DNA from: Flavobacteriaceae bacterium UBA3339
Lineage (GTDB): Bacteria; Bacteroidota; Bacteroidia; Flavobacteriales; Flavobacteriaceae
Reading direction: 5' to 3'
Length of the DNA: 64,000 nucleotides
NCBI GenBank assembly: GCA_002360925.1
Contig: DERN01000009.1
Location: 97,681 to 161,680 of the forward strand
How positions within the stretch are numbered: the stretch's first letter is position 1; each line of letters opens with the position of its first letter. The notes beneath the pieces were generated by a model. It was not told the DNA's origin, did no database searches, and worked only from the letters and a program-made list of their open reading frames with translations. The position numbers and the translations under genes were made by a program. Positions 8,004 to 16,213 of the stretch are shown here, piece by piece.

Positions 8004-8547
8004 TATACATAGTCATTCTTTTACCTTCAAGAACCGGCATAGCTTCTACTTTCCCAAACTCTTCTAAATCTTGAGCTAGGCGTAATAATAGAATTTGACC
8101 TTGTTCTTTATAGATGATTGAACGACCTTTAAAAAATACGAATGCTTTAAGTTTAGAACCTTCTTTTAAAAACTTCATAGCATTTTTCTTTTTAAACTCG
8201 TAATCATGCTCGTCTGTTTGAGGACCAAAACGAATTTCTTTTACAGTAACTTGTGTAGTTTTGGCTTTCAACATTTTGTCGCGTTTCTTTTGTTCGTAAA
8301 GAAACTTTTTGTAATCGATAATTTTACAAACCGGAGGTGCAGCATTTGGAGAAATCTCTACCAAATCTAATCCTTGAGCGTCAGCCATTGCTAAAGCTTC
8401 AGACGTTTTATAAACACCTGGTTCTACATTATCGCCTACTAAACGAACTTCAGGCACACGAATTGCTTGATTTGTTTTGTGTGCATCTTCCTTCTTTTCC
8501 TGAGGTCTAAAACCTCTTCTGTTATGTACTGCTATGGTTCTAAGAAT
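7978..8547 (-). CDS. infC: Translation initiation factor IF-3 (non-canonical start)
   Basis: IF-3 binds the 30S subunit, keeps 50S away and checks the start codon. The N-domain is clear (RVPEVRLVGDNVEPGV, LDLVEISPNAAPPVCKIIDY) and so is the C-domain (VKEIRFGPQTDEHDYEFKKK, FVFFKGRSIIY). No in-frame ATG precedes these motifs: the first ordinary alternative is GTG at 8457, which would begin inside the conserved 'IRVPEVRL' block. The frame stays open upstream to a stop at 8569-8571 and encodes the expected basic linker (HNRRGFRPQEKKEDAHKTN). ATT at 8545-8547 is the likeliest start, 27 bases after the thrS stop; ATA at 8533-8535 is an alternative. A rare AUU-type start matches E. coli infC, where IF-3 represses its own translation. 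Confidence 0.85.
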   Translation of the reverse strand: MLRTIAVHNRRGFRPQEKKEDAHKTNQAIRVPEVRLVGDNVEPGVYKTSEALAMADAQGLDLVEISPNAAPPVCKIIDYKKFLYEQKKRDKMLKAKTTQVTVKEIRFGPQTDEHDYEFKKKNAMKFLKEGSKLKAFVFFKGRSIIYKEQGQILLLRLAQDLEEFGKVEAMPVLEGKRMTMYIAPKKKKA

Positions 8548-8574
8548 TTTGTGCTTGTTGTCAAGCGGTTAAAC

Positions 8575-10515
8575 TTAAAATTGTTTGATTGATTTATTAA
8601 CTTCTTCTTGAATCAGGTTACTGAATTCTTCTATTTTCATAGTAGTATTCGATTTTCCTGCTTCGCCGTGTTTACGTACCGAAACGGTTCCATTTTTCTC
8701 TTCGTCTTCCCCAATAATTAACATATATGGGAACTTTTGCATTTCTGCCTCACGAATTTTTTTACCAATAGTTTCGTTTCTGTCGTCGACAACGGCGCGA
8801 ATTTCGTCATTTTCTAACAAATTTAAAACTTTTTTGGCATAATTTTCATATTTCTCACTCAAAGACAGGATGATAACCTGTTCTGGCATTAACCATAAAG
8901 GAAAATTTCCGCCTGTATGTTCTAACAAAATTGCGATAAAACGTTCCATTGAACCAAAAGGTGCACGGTGAATCATAACTGGACGATGTAATTTATCGTC
9001 AGATCCTTTATAAGTTAAATCGAAACGTTCTGGTAAATTGTAATCAACTTGGATAGTTCCTAATTGCCAGCTACGTCCTAAAGCATCTTTTACCATGAAA
9101 TCTAATTTAGGACCATAGAAAGCGGCTTCGCCAGATTCAACAACATAATTAAGACCTTTATCTTTTGCTGCACTTAAGATAGCATTTTCGGCTTTTTCCC
9201 AATTTTCAACCGATCCAATATATTTATCCGGATTGTCTAAATCACGAACCGAAACTTGAGCTGTGAAATTTTCGAATCCTAACGAACCAAAAACATAAAG
9301 AACTAAATCGATTACTTTTTTAAATTCTTCGTCTAATTGATCTGGAGTACAGAAAATGTGCGCATCGTCTTGAGTAAATCCGCGAACACGAGTTAAACCA
9401 TGTAATTCTCCAGATTGTTCGTAACGATAAACCGTTCCAAATTCAGCGTAACGTTTTGGCAAATCTTTGTACGACCAAGGTTTTGCATTATAAATTTCGC
9501 AGTGGTGCGGGCAGTTCATTGGTTTTAATAAAAACTCTTCGCCTTCTGCTGGTGTGTGAATTGGTTGGAACGAATCGGCTCCGTATTTTGCATAGTGACC
9601 AGAAGTTACATACAATTCTTTTTGACCAATATGCGGAGTAACAACTTGTTCGTAACCTGCTTTTTTCTGAGCTTTACGTAAAAACTGTTCTAAACGATCG
9701 CGTAATGCGGCACCTTTCGGTAACCACAAAGGAAGTCCTTGTCCAACTCTTTGTGAAAAGTGGAACAATTCTAATTCTTTTCCTAATTTACGGTGATCTC
9801 TACGTTTAGCTTCTTCTAAAAGTTCTAAATATTCGGTTAGATCTTTCTGTTTAGGGAACGAAATTCCATAAACACGTGTTAATTGTTTGTTTTTTTCGTC
9901 ACCACGCCAATAAGCTCCGGCAACGCTTAATACTTTCATTGCTTTGATGATTCCGGTATTCGGAATATGTCCACCGCGACATAAATCAGTAAAAGTTGAA
10001 TGATCGCAAAAAGTAATCGTTCCATCTTCTAAATTCTGGATCAATTCTGTTTTGTATTCATTGTTTTTGTATAATTCTAAAGCTTCTGCTTTTGAAGCTG
10101 AACGCATTTTGAATTCGTGTTTTCCTTTCGAAATTTCTAAAACTCGGTCTTCAATCTTTTTAAAATCAGCATCTCCAATCTTATGATCTCCAAAGTCTAC
10201 ATCGTAATAAAAACCATTTTCTATCGCAGGACCAATTGTTAATTTAATTCCCGGATAAATTTCTTCCAAAGCTTGCGCCATTACGTGCGAAGTAGAGTGC
10301 CAAAAAGCTTGTTTTCCTTCTTTATCGTTCCAAGTATATAAAACTAAACTACCATCGGTGGTCAATGGCGTAACGGTTTCAACGGTGGTGCCGTTAAAGC
10401 TTGCAGAAATTACGTTACGTGCTAAACCTTCGCTTATACTTAAAGCAACATCGTGCGGTGTAACACCTGAAGCGTACTCGCGCACCGATCCGTCTGGTAA
10501 TGTTATTTTAATCAT
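8575..10515 (-). CDS. thrS: Threonyl-tRNA synthetase
   Basis: A 646-residue class II synthetase that charges tRNA-Thr. Domains in order: N-terminal TGS domain (about 1-60), editing domain with the H-x3-H pattern HSTSHVMAQ and the later FCDHSTFTDLCRGGHIP cluster, catalytic core with motif 2 (YRYEQSGELHGLTRVRGF), the zinc Cys in MNCPHHCEIY (C335), and an anticodon-binding domain at the end (QVIILSLSEKY onward). Length is normal. It is the first gene of the thrS-infC-rpmI-rplT operon and is divergently transcribed from the O-antigen operon. A full TTG-22-TATATTTG promoter lies upstream. Confidence 0.98.
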   Translation of the reverse strand: MIKITLPDGSVREYASGVTPHDVALSISEGLARNVISASFNGTTVETVTPLTTDGSLVLYTWNDKEGKQAFWHSTSHVMAQALEEIYPGIKLTIGPAIENGFYYDVDFGDHKIGDADFKKIEDRVLEISKGKHEFKMRSASKAEALELYKNNEYKTELIQNLEDGTITFCDHSTFTDLCRGGHIPNTGIIKAMKVLSVAGAYWRGDEKNKQLTRVYGISFPKQKDLTEYLELLEEAKRRDHRKLGKELELFHFSQRVGQGLPLWLPKGAALRDRLEQFLRKAQKKAGYEQVVTPHIGQKELYVTSGHYAKYGADSFQPIHTPAEGEEFLLKPMNCPHHCEIYNAKPWSYKDLPKRYAEFGTVYRYEQSGELHGLTRVRGFTQDDAHIFCTPDQLDEEFKKVIDLVLYVFGSLGFENFTAQVSVRDLDNPDKYIGSVENWEKAENAILSAAKDKGLNYVVESGEAAFYGPKLDFMVKDALGRSWQLGTIQVDYNLPERFDLTYKGSDDKLHRPVMIHRAPFGSMERFIAILLEHTGGNFPLWLMPEQVIILSLSEKYENYAKKVLNLLENDEIRAVVDDRNETIGKKIREAEMQKFPYMLIIGEDEEKNGTVSVRKHGEAGKSNTTMKIEEFSNLIQEEVNKSIKQF

Positions 10516-10541
10516 TTTTTATTGAAAATTTTTTTATCATG

Positions 10542-10574
10542 CAAATATACGAAAGAATTGTGTTACGTTAACAA
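10542..10574 (-). promoter_or_regulatory. Putative promoter of the thrS operon (TTG-22-TATATTTG)
   Basis: Minus-strand TTG (10572-10574) and TATATTTG (10542-10549), spaced by 22 bases, match the Flavobacterium -33/-7 consensus; the box ends 26 bases before the thrS ATG. It sits in the 115-base gap between thrS and the divergent FemAB-like gene. Confidence 0.6.
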
Positions 10575-10630
10575 AAAATATGTGAGGTTTCGTTATGAAA
10601 TGTTAGAGTTTTTGTGTTATTTCGTTCTTT

Positions 10631-11611
10631 ATGATACAGAAAGAACATTCGATAGAAATTGTACGTTATACTAATGCTTTTAAACAACAATGGGACCGTT
10701 TTGTTGATGAAGCTAAAAACGGTACTTTTTTGTTTCGAAGAGATTTTATGGAATATCATAAAGATCGTTTCGAAGATTATTCGCTGATGATTTTTAAAGG
10801 GAAAAAGTTAAAAGCTGTTTTACCAGCAACAATTTCTCAGAATATAATATCTTCTCACGATGGATTAAGTTACGGCGGTTTTATTGTAAAGCAAAGTTTG
10901 ACATTTGATGATTTTACTCAAGTTGTTTATCAAACTTTGAGTTTTTTGAATAAAAAAGGATACTCGACCTTAAAAATAAAGTTAATTCCAGAATTTTATA
11001 GTTCAATTCCATCACAAGAATTTAATTATATTCTATTTCTGCTTAATGCAAAATTATATCGAAAAGATGCATATTATATGATGCCTAGTACGAATTATTC
11101 GTTAAACAGAAATAGAAAAAGAGCTTTGGAAAGAGCCGAAAAACAAAACTTTGAATTAAAACAAAATGATGATTTTGAAGTTTTTTGGGATACTTTGCTA
11201 ATTCCTAATTTATATGATCGCTTTAAAGTAAAGCCTGTACATACAAAATACGAAATCATTAAATTGCACGAGCTTTTTCCTGAAAATATTAAGTTTTTTT
11301 CGATTTATAAAGAAGGAATAATGCAAGCCGGAGTTGTAATTTTTTTATTAAAAAATGTTGCGCATTTCCAATATAGTTCAGGAAATTCGGATAGAGATAA
11401 TGCGGCATTAGATGTTTTATTCAACGAAATTATAAAATTTTACAAAGATAAAAAGTATATTAGCTTTGGAAGTTCTAGCGAAAGTGAAGGACGAATTTTA
11501 AATCAAGGTTTAATGCATTGGAAAGAAAGTTTTGGTGCTTATATGATAAACCAAGATTTTTATCTTATCGACACAAATAATTATCCATTATTAGAAAATA
11601 TTTTCTCATGA
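10631..11611 (+). CDS. FemAB/GNAT-related acyltransferase of the O-antigen operon
   Basis: A 326-residue soluble protein with the layout of the FemAB-related acetyltransferases found in exopolysaccharide clusters: a first GNAT-like half (FVDEAKNGTFLFRRDFMEYH, then KLKAVLPATI with a following glycine-rich GLSYGGF strand) and a second half (FFSIYKEGIMQAGVVIFL, YSSGNSDRDNAALDVLFNEII, ISFGSSSE). Related proteins acylate an amino-sugar or transfer an aminoacyl group. It opens a five-gene operon and overlaps the aminotransferase gene by four bases (ATGA), so it is translationally coupled to the enzyme that makes the amino group. The proposed role, N-acylating the 3-amino sugar, is inference. Confidence 0.75.
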   Translation: MIQKEHSIEIVRYTNAFKQQWDRFVDEAKNGTFLFRRDFMEYHKDRFEDYSLMIFKGKKLKAVLPATISQNIISSHDGLSYGGFIVKQSLTFDDFTQVVYQTLSFLNKKGYSTLKIKLIPEFYSSIPSQEFNYILFLLNAKLYRKDAYYMMPSTNYSLNRNRKRALERAEKQNFELKQNDDFEVFWDTLLIPNLYDRFKVKPVHTKYEIIKLHELFPENIKFFSIYKEGIMQAGVVIFLLKNVAHFQYSSGNSDRDNAALDVLFNEIIKFYKDKKYISFGSSSESEGRILNQGLMHWKESFGAYMINQDFYLIDTNNYPLLENIFS

Positions 11612-12708
11612 TTCCCTATTTAGATTTAAAGAAAATCAACAAATCTTACGAATCTCTTATTTTAGAGAAAACGAAACAATTTTTGGATTCGGGAAGATAT
11701 TTATTGGGAGAAGAATTAGAACGATTCGAAACCGACTTTGCAGCTTTTTGCGGAACTACACACGCAATTGGTGTAGGGAACGGATTAGATGCCTTGCAAT
11801 TGATTTTTCAGGCATATATTCAGTTAGGGAAATTACAAAAAGGCGATCAAATTCTGGTTCCGGCAAATACGTATATCGCGAGTATTTTAGCGATAATTAA
11901 TTCTGGATTGAAGCCAAAATTAGTAGATACGAATTTAGGAAATTACAATTTAGATATTTTTACGGTACAAAATGCCATTGAACCTGGAATTACAAAAGGA
12001 ATTTTAATGGTTCATTTATATGGACAGATTACAGACGGAAAAGCAATTCGACAATTAGCAGATGATTTCGATTTACTTTTAATTGAAGATGCCGCACAAG
12101 CACACGGAGCAATTGAAGACGGAAAACGTGCAGGAAATATTGGTCACGCTGCGGGATTTAGTTTTTATCCTGGTAAAAATTTAGGATGTTTAGGCGATGG
12201 TGGAGGAGTTACAACGAACGATACAACTTTAGCAAATTGTATTAGAGCATTGCGAAATTATGGTTCCGAAATGAAATATTATCATATTTATAAAGGAATT
12301 AATTCAAGGTTAGATGAATGGCAAGCAGCTGTTTTAAATATAAAACTTACCGATTTAGATTTCGATAATGATAAACGACAAGCTGTTGCTAAACGTTATT
12401 TGTCCGAAATTTTTAATCCGAAAATTTCGTTGCCCAAATGGAATGGAACCGAAAATCATGTTTTTCATATCTTTGTAATTCGAACTCCAAATCGTTATCA
12501 TTTTCAGGAATATTTGTTAGAAAAAGGAATTCAAACCTTAATTCATTATCCTATTGCACCGCATAAACAGGAAAGTATGAAAGAATTTAGCGATTTAGTT
12601 TTACCTATTTCCGAACAAATTCATAACGAAGTGGTAAGTATTCCGTGTCATCAAATGCTAACTTATGATGAAGTAAGTTATATAATAGAAACCATTAATG
12701 CGTATTAA
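11608..12708 (+). CDS. DegT/DnrJ/EryC1/StrS family sugar aminotransferase (FdtB/QdtB-like)
   Basis: A 366-residue PLP enzyme that places an amino group on a nucleotide-linked keto-sugar. The Schiff-base lysine is K190 in GFSFYPGKNLGCLGDGG, the pyridine-nitrogen Asp is D161 in EDAAQAHGA, and the substrate loop ALRNYGSEMKYYH, INSRLDEWQAAVL is present. The fold-type I N-terminus (YLDLKKINKSYE, GVGNGLDALQLIF) is normal. The operon also carries an FdtA-like 3,4-ketoisomerase, so the substrate is most likely dTDP-3-keto-6-deoxyhexose and the product dTDP-Fuc3N or dTDP-Qui3N; the sequence alone does not decide which. It abuts the flippase gene with no gap. Confidence 0.92.
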   Translation: MIPYLDLKKINKSYESLILEKTKQFLDSGRYLLGEELERFETDFAAFCGTTHAIGVGNGLDALQLIFQAYIQLGKLQKGDQILVPANTYIASILAIINSGLKPKLVDTNLGNYNLDIFTVQNAIEPGITKGILMVHLYGQITDGKAIRQLADDFDLLLIEDAAQAHGAIEDGKRAGNIGHAAGFSFYPGKNLGCLGDGGGVTTNDTTLANCIRALRNYGSEMKYYHIYKGINSRLDEWQAAVLNIKLTDLDFDNDKRQAVAKRYLSEIFNPKISLPKWNGTENHVFHIFVIRTPNRYHFQEYLLEKGIQTLIHYPIAPHKQESMKEFSDLVLPISEQIHNEVVSIPCHQMLTYDEVSYIIETINAY

Positions 12709-14145
12709 ATGGATGAAAAAAAGGAATATAAAAATATCCTTAAAATAACTTCAATTTTTGGATACGTTCAGTTAGTTACATTAGTTTCAGGAATCATTCG
12801 CTCTAAAATAGCTGCTTTTTGGTTGGGTGCACAAGGAGTTGGGATTTTAGGATTACTAACTTCATCGATTTCTTTAATCATCTCATTAACTAGTTTTGGG
12901 CTTCCAACAAGTATCATAAAATTATTATCGAAAGAAAAAAGTGAAGATGAATTATCTAAAAAAATATACATTCTTAATAAGATTTTATTAGCATTAGGAC
13001 TCTTAGGAAGTTTATTATTATTTCTTTTTGCTCATCATTTATCCATTTTAACATTTAATACTGCTGATTTTACTTGGGCATTTAGATTACTTTCCATTTC
13101 CGTTTTATGCAGACAGTTTTATTTGGGATACTCAAGTATTTTTCAAGCAACTTATAAACTTAAACTTCTAGCAAATGTTAATGCAATTGCAAGTTTAATT
13201 GGTATTTTAGTCACAATTCCTTTATATTACTTTTTTAAAATTAATGGTGTTTTTTATAACTTTCTCGCAGTAGCAATTATTGAGTTTTCAATTGTTATGA
13301 TTGCATTTAACCGGGCAAATTATGTAAAAGTTATTGTTGATAGAAGTGAGATAATTAAAGAAGCAAAACCTATTCTTAAATCAAGTGTAACATTTAGTTT
13401 TACAGGATTTATTGCTTTACTTAGTGCTTATTTAGTACAAATTTACATTTCTAAAGAAGGTTCTATTCAAGATGTTGGAATCTATGTTGCAGCTTATACT
13501 ATTCTTAATTCTTATGTAGGTTTGATTTTTATTGTAATGGGAAACGAATATTTTCCTCGGATAGCTCAACATAACGAAGATAAGAATTATCTAAACACAA
13601 ATGTAAACAGGCAATTATACCTAGGAACATTACTTGTTTTACCTTTGTTAATGTTTTTGATTCTTTTAGCTCCAATTGTTGTAAGAGTATTGTATAGTGT
13701 TGGTTTTGAAGGAAGTGTTGAGTTTGTCAAAATTTCAAGTATTGGACTTTTTTTTAAAGTTTTTTCGTGGACTTTGGGATATGTTATATTGGTTAAAGGA
13801 TCAAATCGATTTATTGTTTTAAATTCATTATTTTATAATTCAGTGTTTTTAACAATGCACCTTATTGGGTTTTATTTTTGGGGATTATTAGGAGTTTCTA
13901 TAGCTTTTTCAATTTATTATTTGATTCATTTTTTAGGCAATTTATATAGCATCTCTAAAAGATTTGAATTCAATATAAATAATCAAAATGTAAAATATTT
14001 TCTGATATTTGGATTATTGATATTAATGAATATTTTGATTTCTTTTTTTTTAGAAAGTGTTATTACAAAGAATATTTTAATAGGAATTACAACGGTTTTT
14101 ATAAGTGCTTGGTCTTTTTCAAGATTAATAAAGATGTATAAATAA
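12709..14145 (+). CDS. O-antigen flippase (Wzx-type MOP superfamily)
   Basis: A 478-residue integral membrane protein with about 12-14 hydrophobic segments, including GYVQLVTLVSGIIRSKIAAFWLG at the N-terminus, the start typical of Bacteroidetes O-antigen translocases. It is expected to flip undecaprenyl-diphosphate-linked repeat units across the inner membrane. The ATG directly follows the aminotransferase stop codon, and a single base separates its stop from the acyltransferase gene, so all are one transcript. AT content here and in the next gene is visibly higher than in thrS, common for O-antigen genes and consistent with lateral exchange, though not proof. No Wzy polymerase is seen in the window. 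Confidence 0.87.
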   Translation: MDEKKEYKNILKITSIFGYVQLVTLVSGIIRSKIAAFWLGAQGVGILGLLTSSISLIISLTSFGLPTSIIKLLSKEKSEDELSKKIYILNKILLALGLLGSLLLFLFAHHLSILTFNTADFTWAFRLLSISVLCRQFYLGYSSIFQATYKLKLLANVNAIASLIGILVTIPLYYFFKINGVFYNFLAVAIIEFSIVMIAFNRANYVKVIVDRSEIIKEAKPILKSSVTFSFTGFIALLSAYLVQIYISKEGSIQDVGIYVAAYTILNSYVGLIFIVMGNEYFPRIAQHNEDKNYLNTNVNRQLYLGTLLVLPLLMFLILLAPIVVRVLYSVGFEGSVEFVKISSIGLFFKVFSWTLGYVILVKGSNRFIVLNSLFYNSVFLTMHLIGFYFWGLLGVSIAFSIYYLIHFLGNLYSISKRFEFNINNQNVKYFLIFGLLILMNILISFFLESVITKNILIGITTVFISAWSFSRLIKMYK

Positions 14146-14146
14146 A

Positions 14147-14893
14147 ATGAGTTTTTTAGGAAAGATATATTATCGTATTAAAAGGAAAGTTCAATTGTAT
14201 TTGAAAATTAATTGGATTAAATCTTTATATCTAAATCTTAAATTTTTTCCTTTAAAAGATGCTTTCAAATTTCCAATCATTGTTTTTGGTTCCTTAAAAA
14301 TAGAAAGTTTAAAAGGTAAGTTAATTGTAAACGTTCCTTTAAAAACGGGGATTATTTCTATAGGTAATCCTTTTGAAATTTTTAAAAAATCTTCAAATAT
14401 ATCTGAATTAATCTTTGATGGAATGTGGGTTGTTAATGGCTCAATTATCTTTGGAATCGATACAAAATTATATATAGGAAAAGAAGCTTATTTCGAAAAT
14501 GGTCATCTTTGTTCTGTTTGTAATAACAGTAAAATATTTTGTGACAGTAAAATTATCATGGGCGATTCTGTAAAAATTGGTGATGAGTCAATTGTATTTG
14601 ATACAAATTTTCATGATTTATTTGATGTTAAAAAAAATGAAACGATTCCATGTAAAGGCGAAGTTTATTTCGAATCCTATATTTATATTGGCATGAGATG
14701 TACAATTAAATTAGGAACATATTTACCAAGTTATTCTATGGTTGCTACAAATTCGTTGTGTAATAAGAATTATTCAGCATATGGAAATAATATTCTATTA
14801 GGCGGAATTCCGGCAAATTTTATTAGAGGTGATATAAAGCGAAATTGGTCAGCCGAGGAAAATTTGGAAAACTATTTAACCATAAAACTATAA
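14147..14893 (+). CDS. Left-handed beta-helix acyltransferase (O-antigen sugar acetyltransferase)
   Basis: A 248-residue protein. The first part is basic and amphipathic (KIYYRIKRKVQLYLKINWIK). From about residue 95 it shows degenerate hexapeptide repeats (GSIIFGIDTKLYIGKEAYF, SKIIMGDSVKIGDESIVFD) and ends with LLGGIPANFIRG, the G-x-P-A-x-x-I-[RK]-G motif of WbbJ/LacA-type acetyltransferases. The catalytic His is probably in DTNFHDLFD. It uses acetyl-CoA to modify a sugar, either the 3-amino-dideoxyhexose (as FdtC/QdtC do) or a hydroxyl of the O-unit. Its stop overlaps the start of the ketoisomerase gene (TAATG), showing translational coupling to sugar synthesis. Confidence 0.82.
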   Translation: MSFLGKIYYRIKRKVQLYLKINWIKSLYLNLKFFPLKDAFKFPIIVFGSLKIESLKGKLIVNVPLKTGIISIGNPFEIFKKSSNISELIFDGMWVVNGSIIFGIDTKLYIGKEAYFENGHLCSVCNNSKIFCDSKIIMGDSVKIGDESIVFDTNFHDLFDVKKNETIPCKGEVYFESYIYIGMRCTIKLGTYLPSYSMVATNSLCNKNYSAYGNNILLGGIPANFIRGDIKRNWSAEENLENYLTIKL

Positions 14894-15291
14894 TGAAAAC
14901 TAAATTGATATCATTACCTAAAATTGAAGATCCCAGAGGGAATTTGTCTGTTATAGAAGGTGAAACAATTCCTTTTAAAATAAAACGAGTTTATTATTTA
15001 TACGATGTTCCAAGCGGAGCGGAAAGAGGTGGACATTCTCATAAAAAACAACAAGAGTTTATTATTGCAGTTGCCGGAAGTTTTGAAGTTGTTTTAAATA
15101 ACGGAATAGAAGAAAATGTTTACCGACTTTTTAAACCAAACGAAGGTTTGTTTGTGCCAATAAATACTTGGCGAGAATTACGAAATTTCTCAGCAGGAGC
15201 GGTTTGTTTAGTTGTTTCGTCGGATGAATTTGATGAAGCCGATTATATTAGAGATTATGACGAATTTATGGATTATGTAAATAAAATATAA
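14893..15291 (+). CDS. FdtA/WxcM-like dTDP-sugar 3,4-ketoisomerase
   Basis: A 132-residue cupin. Key parts are ISLPKIEDPRGNLSVIEG at the N-terminus, the paired histidines in GGHSHKKQQEF (H48, H50), and FKPNEGLFVPINTWRELRNFS. FdtA and related QdtA/TylM3-type enzymes shift the keto group of dTDP-4-keto-6-deoxyglucose to C3, giving the DegT substrate. The ATG at 14893, overlapping the previous stop, is preferred to one 16 codons upstream inside the acyltransferase gene because it starts right before the conserved block. RmlA and RmlB, which would supply the dTDP-keto-sugar, are not in the window. Its 3' end overlaps the convergent GT2 gene by 19 bases. Confidence 0.88.
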   Translation: MKTKLISLPKIEDPRGNLSVIEGETIPFKIKRVYYLYDVPSGAERGGHSHKKQQEFIIAVAGSFEVVLNNGIEENVYRLFKPNEGLFVPINTWRELRNFSAGAVCLVVSSDEFDEADYIRDYDEFMDYVNKI

Positions 15292-16163
15292 AAACGGCAT
15301 TTTAATTCTAAGTAACTAAATTTTAGCAATTCGATCCAGTTTTGGTTTTTAAAACTGTATTCCATACTGTAATGGATTCGTTTTAATAATGCTTTATGTT
15401 CTAATTTGTTTCTATTTCTTTTTAGAGATTCATTGTAAATTTTACGAAGCGACCAATTTATTTTTTTAGAAAAAGTATCTTTTTTATGAAATTGATTTCC
15501 TAATGAATTTTCTAAAAATCTTTTTTCGACTAAAAAATCATCTAAAAATTTAATTTCAAATTTACGCAAAAGCCTTAACCAATAATCTAAATCTTCAAAA
15601 TACAATTCTTCGTTATAACCATTTAACAATTCTAAATGTTTTCGAGTATACATCGAAGAAACCGAACACATAACCAATCCGCTTCCAACAATTCGTATAT
15701 AATTGGTATTAAATAAAGCTTTGTCAATTACTTTTTGATTTTGATTTACTTCAAAAAACGGTTTTATTCTAATCCCTTTTTCATTAATATGATAGGCGTT
15801 TCCGAAAATTAAACCAACGTTTTGAGATTGCTTCAAGAAAAAATCAATCTGTTTTTCGACGCAATCTTCTAGCAAGCAATCATCTGCCGAAAGATCGATT
15901 AAATAACTGCCCGAAGTTTCTTTAAAAGCCCAATTAAAAGCTTTTGTATTGCTAATAACCTTTTCGATTTTTAAATATTTAATATTCGGATGGTTTTCGA
16001 TTGTTTCTAAAATGTATTTTTCCGAATTATCTAAACTTCCATTGTTAACAACAATTAATTCTATATTTTTATAAGTTTGTTTTAGAACTGAATTAATAGC
16101 TTCACGAACAAAATTTTCGTGATTAAAACAAATACAGATAATAGAAACAAGGGGAGAAGTCAT
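15273..16163 (-). CDS. Glycosyltransferase family 2
   Basis: A 296-residue GT-A enzyme. It starts SIICICFNHENFVREAINSV, followed by NIELIVVNNGSLDNS and the metal motif DLSADDCLL near residue 98; YNEELYFEDLDYWLRLL carries the E-D-x-D catalytic-base region. The C-terminus is basic without an obvious membrane helix. It is probably an O-antigen or capsule glycosyltransferase of the same surface glycan as the operon it converges with. It is transcribed alone from a TTG-22-TATATTTG promoter whose -33 element lies inside the divergent GT4 gene. The last 19 bases overlap the fdtA-like gene on the other strand. Confidence 0.86.
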   Translation of the reverse strand: MTSPLVSIICICFNHENFVREAINSVLKQTYKNIELIVVNNGSLDNSEKYILETIENHPNIKYLKIEKVISNTKAFNWAFKETSGSYLIDLSADDCLLEDCVEKQIDFFLKQSQNVGLIFGNAYHINEKGIRIKPFFEVNQNQKVIDKALFNTNYIRIVGSGLVMCSVSSMYTRKHLELLNGYNEELYFEDLDYWLRLLRKFEIKFLDDFLVEKRFLENSLGNQFHKKDTFSKKINWSLRKIYNESLKRNRNKLEHKALLKRIHYSMEYSFKNQNWIELLKFSYLELKCRFYILFT

Positions 16164-16180
16164 TTTTTTAAGTTATTAAG

Positions 16181-16213
16181 CAAATATAAAAATTAAGATT
16201 GCAATTGAAACAA
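16181..16213 (-). promoter_or_regulatory. Putative promoter of the GT2 gene (TTG-22-TATATTTG)
   Basis: Minus-strand TTG (16211-16213) and TATATTTG (16181-16188) with 22 bases between. The -33 element falls within the first codons of the divergent GT4 gene, so the two divergent genes share a very compact 35-base intergenic region. Confidence 0.5.

Noticed and set aside
8455..8457. GTG as the true infC start
   Set aside because: It would remove the conserved basic linker and begin inside the IRVPEVRL block, while an open frame encodes the expected residues upstream.
10568..10759. Minus-strand 63-residue frame opposite the start of the FemAB-like gene
   Set aside because: It overlaps a clearly supported gene and the promoter region of thrS, and has no protein-like features.
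12709..14893. Horizontally acquired island with attachment sites
   Set aside because: Base composition shifts slightly, but no flanking repeats, integrase or tRNA were found to define an island.
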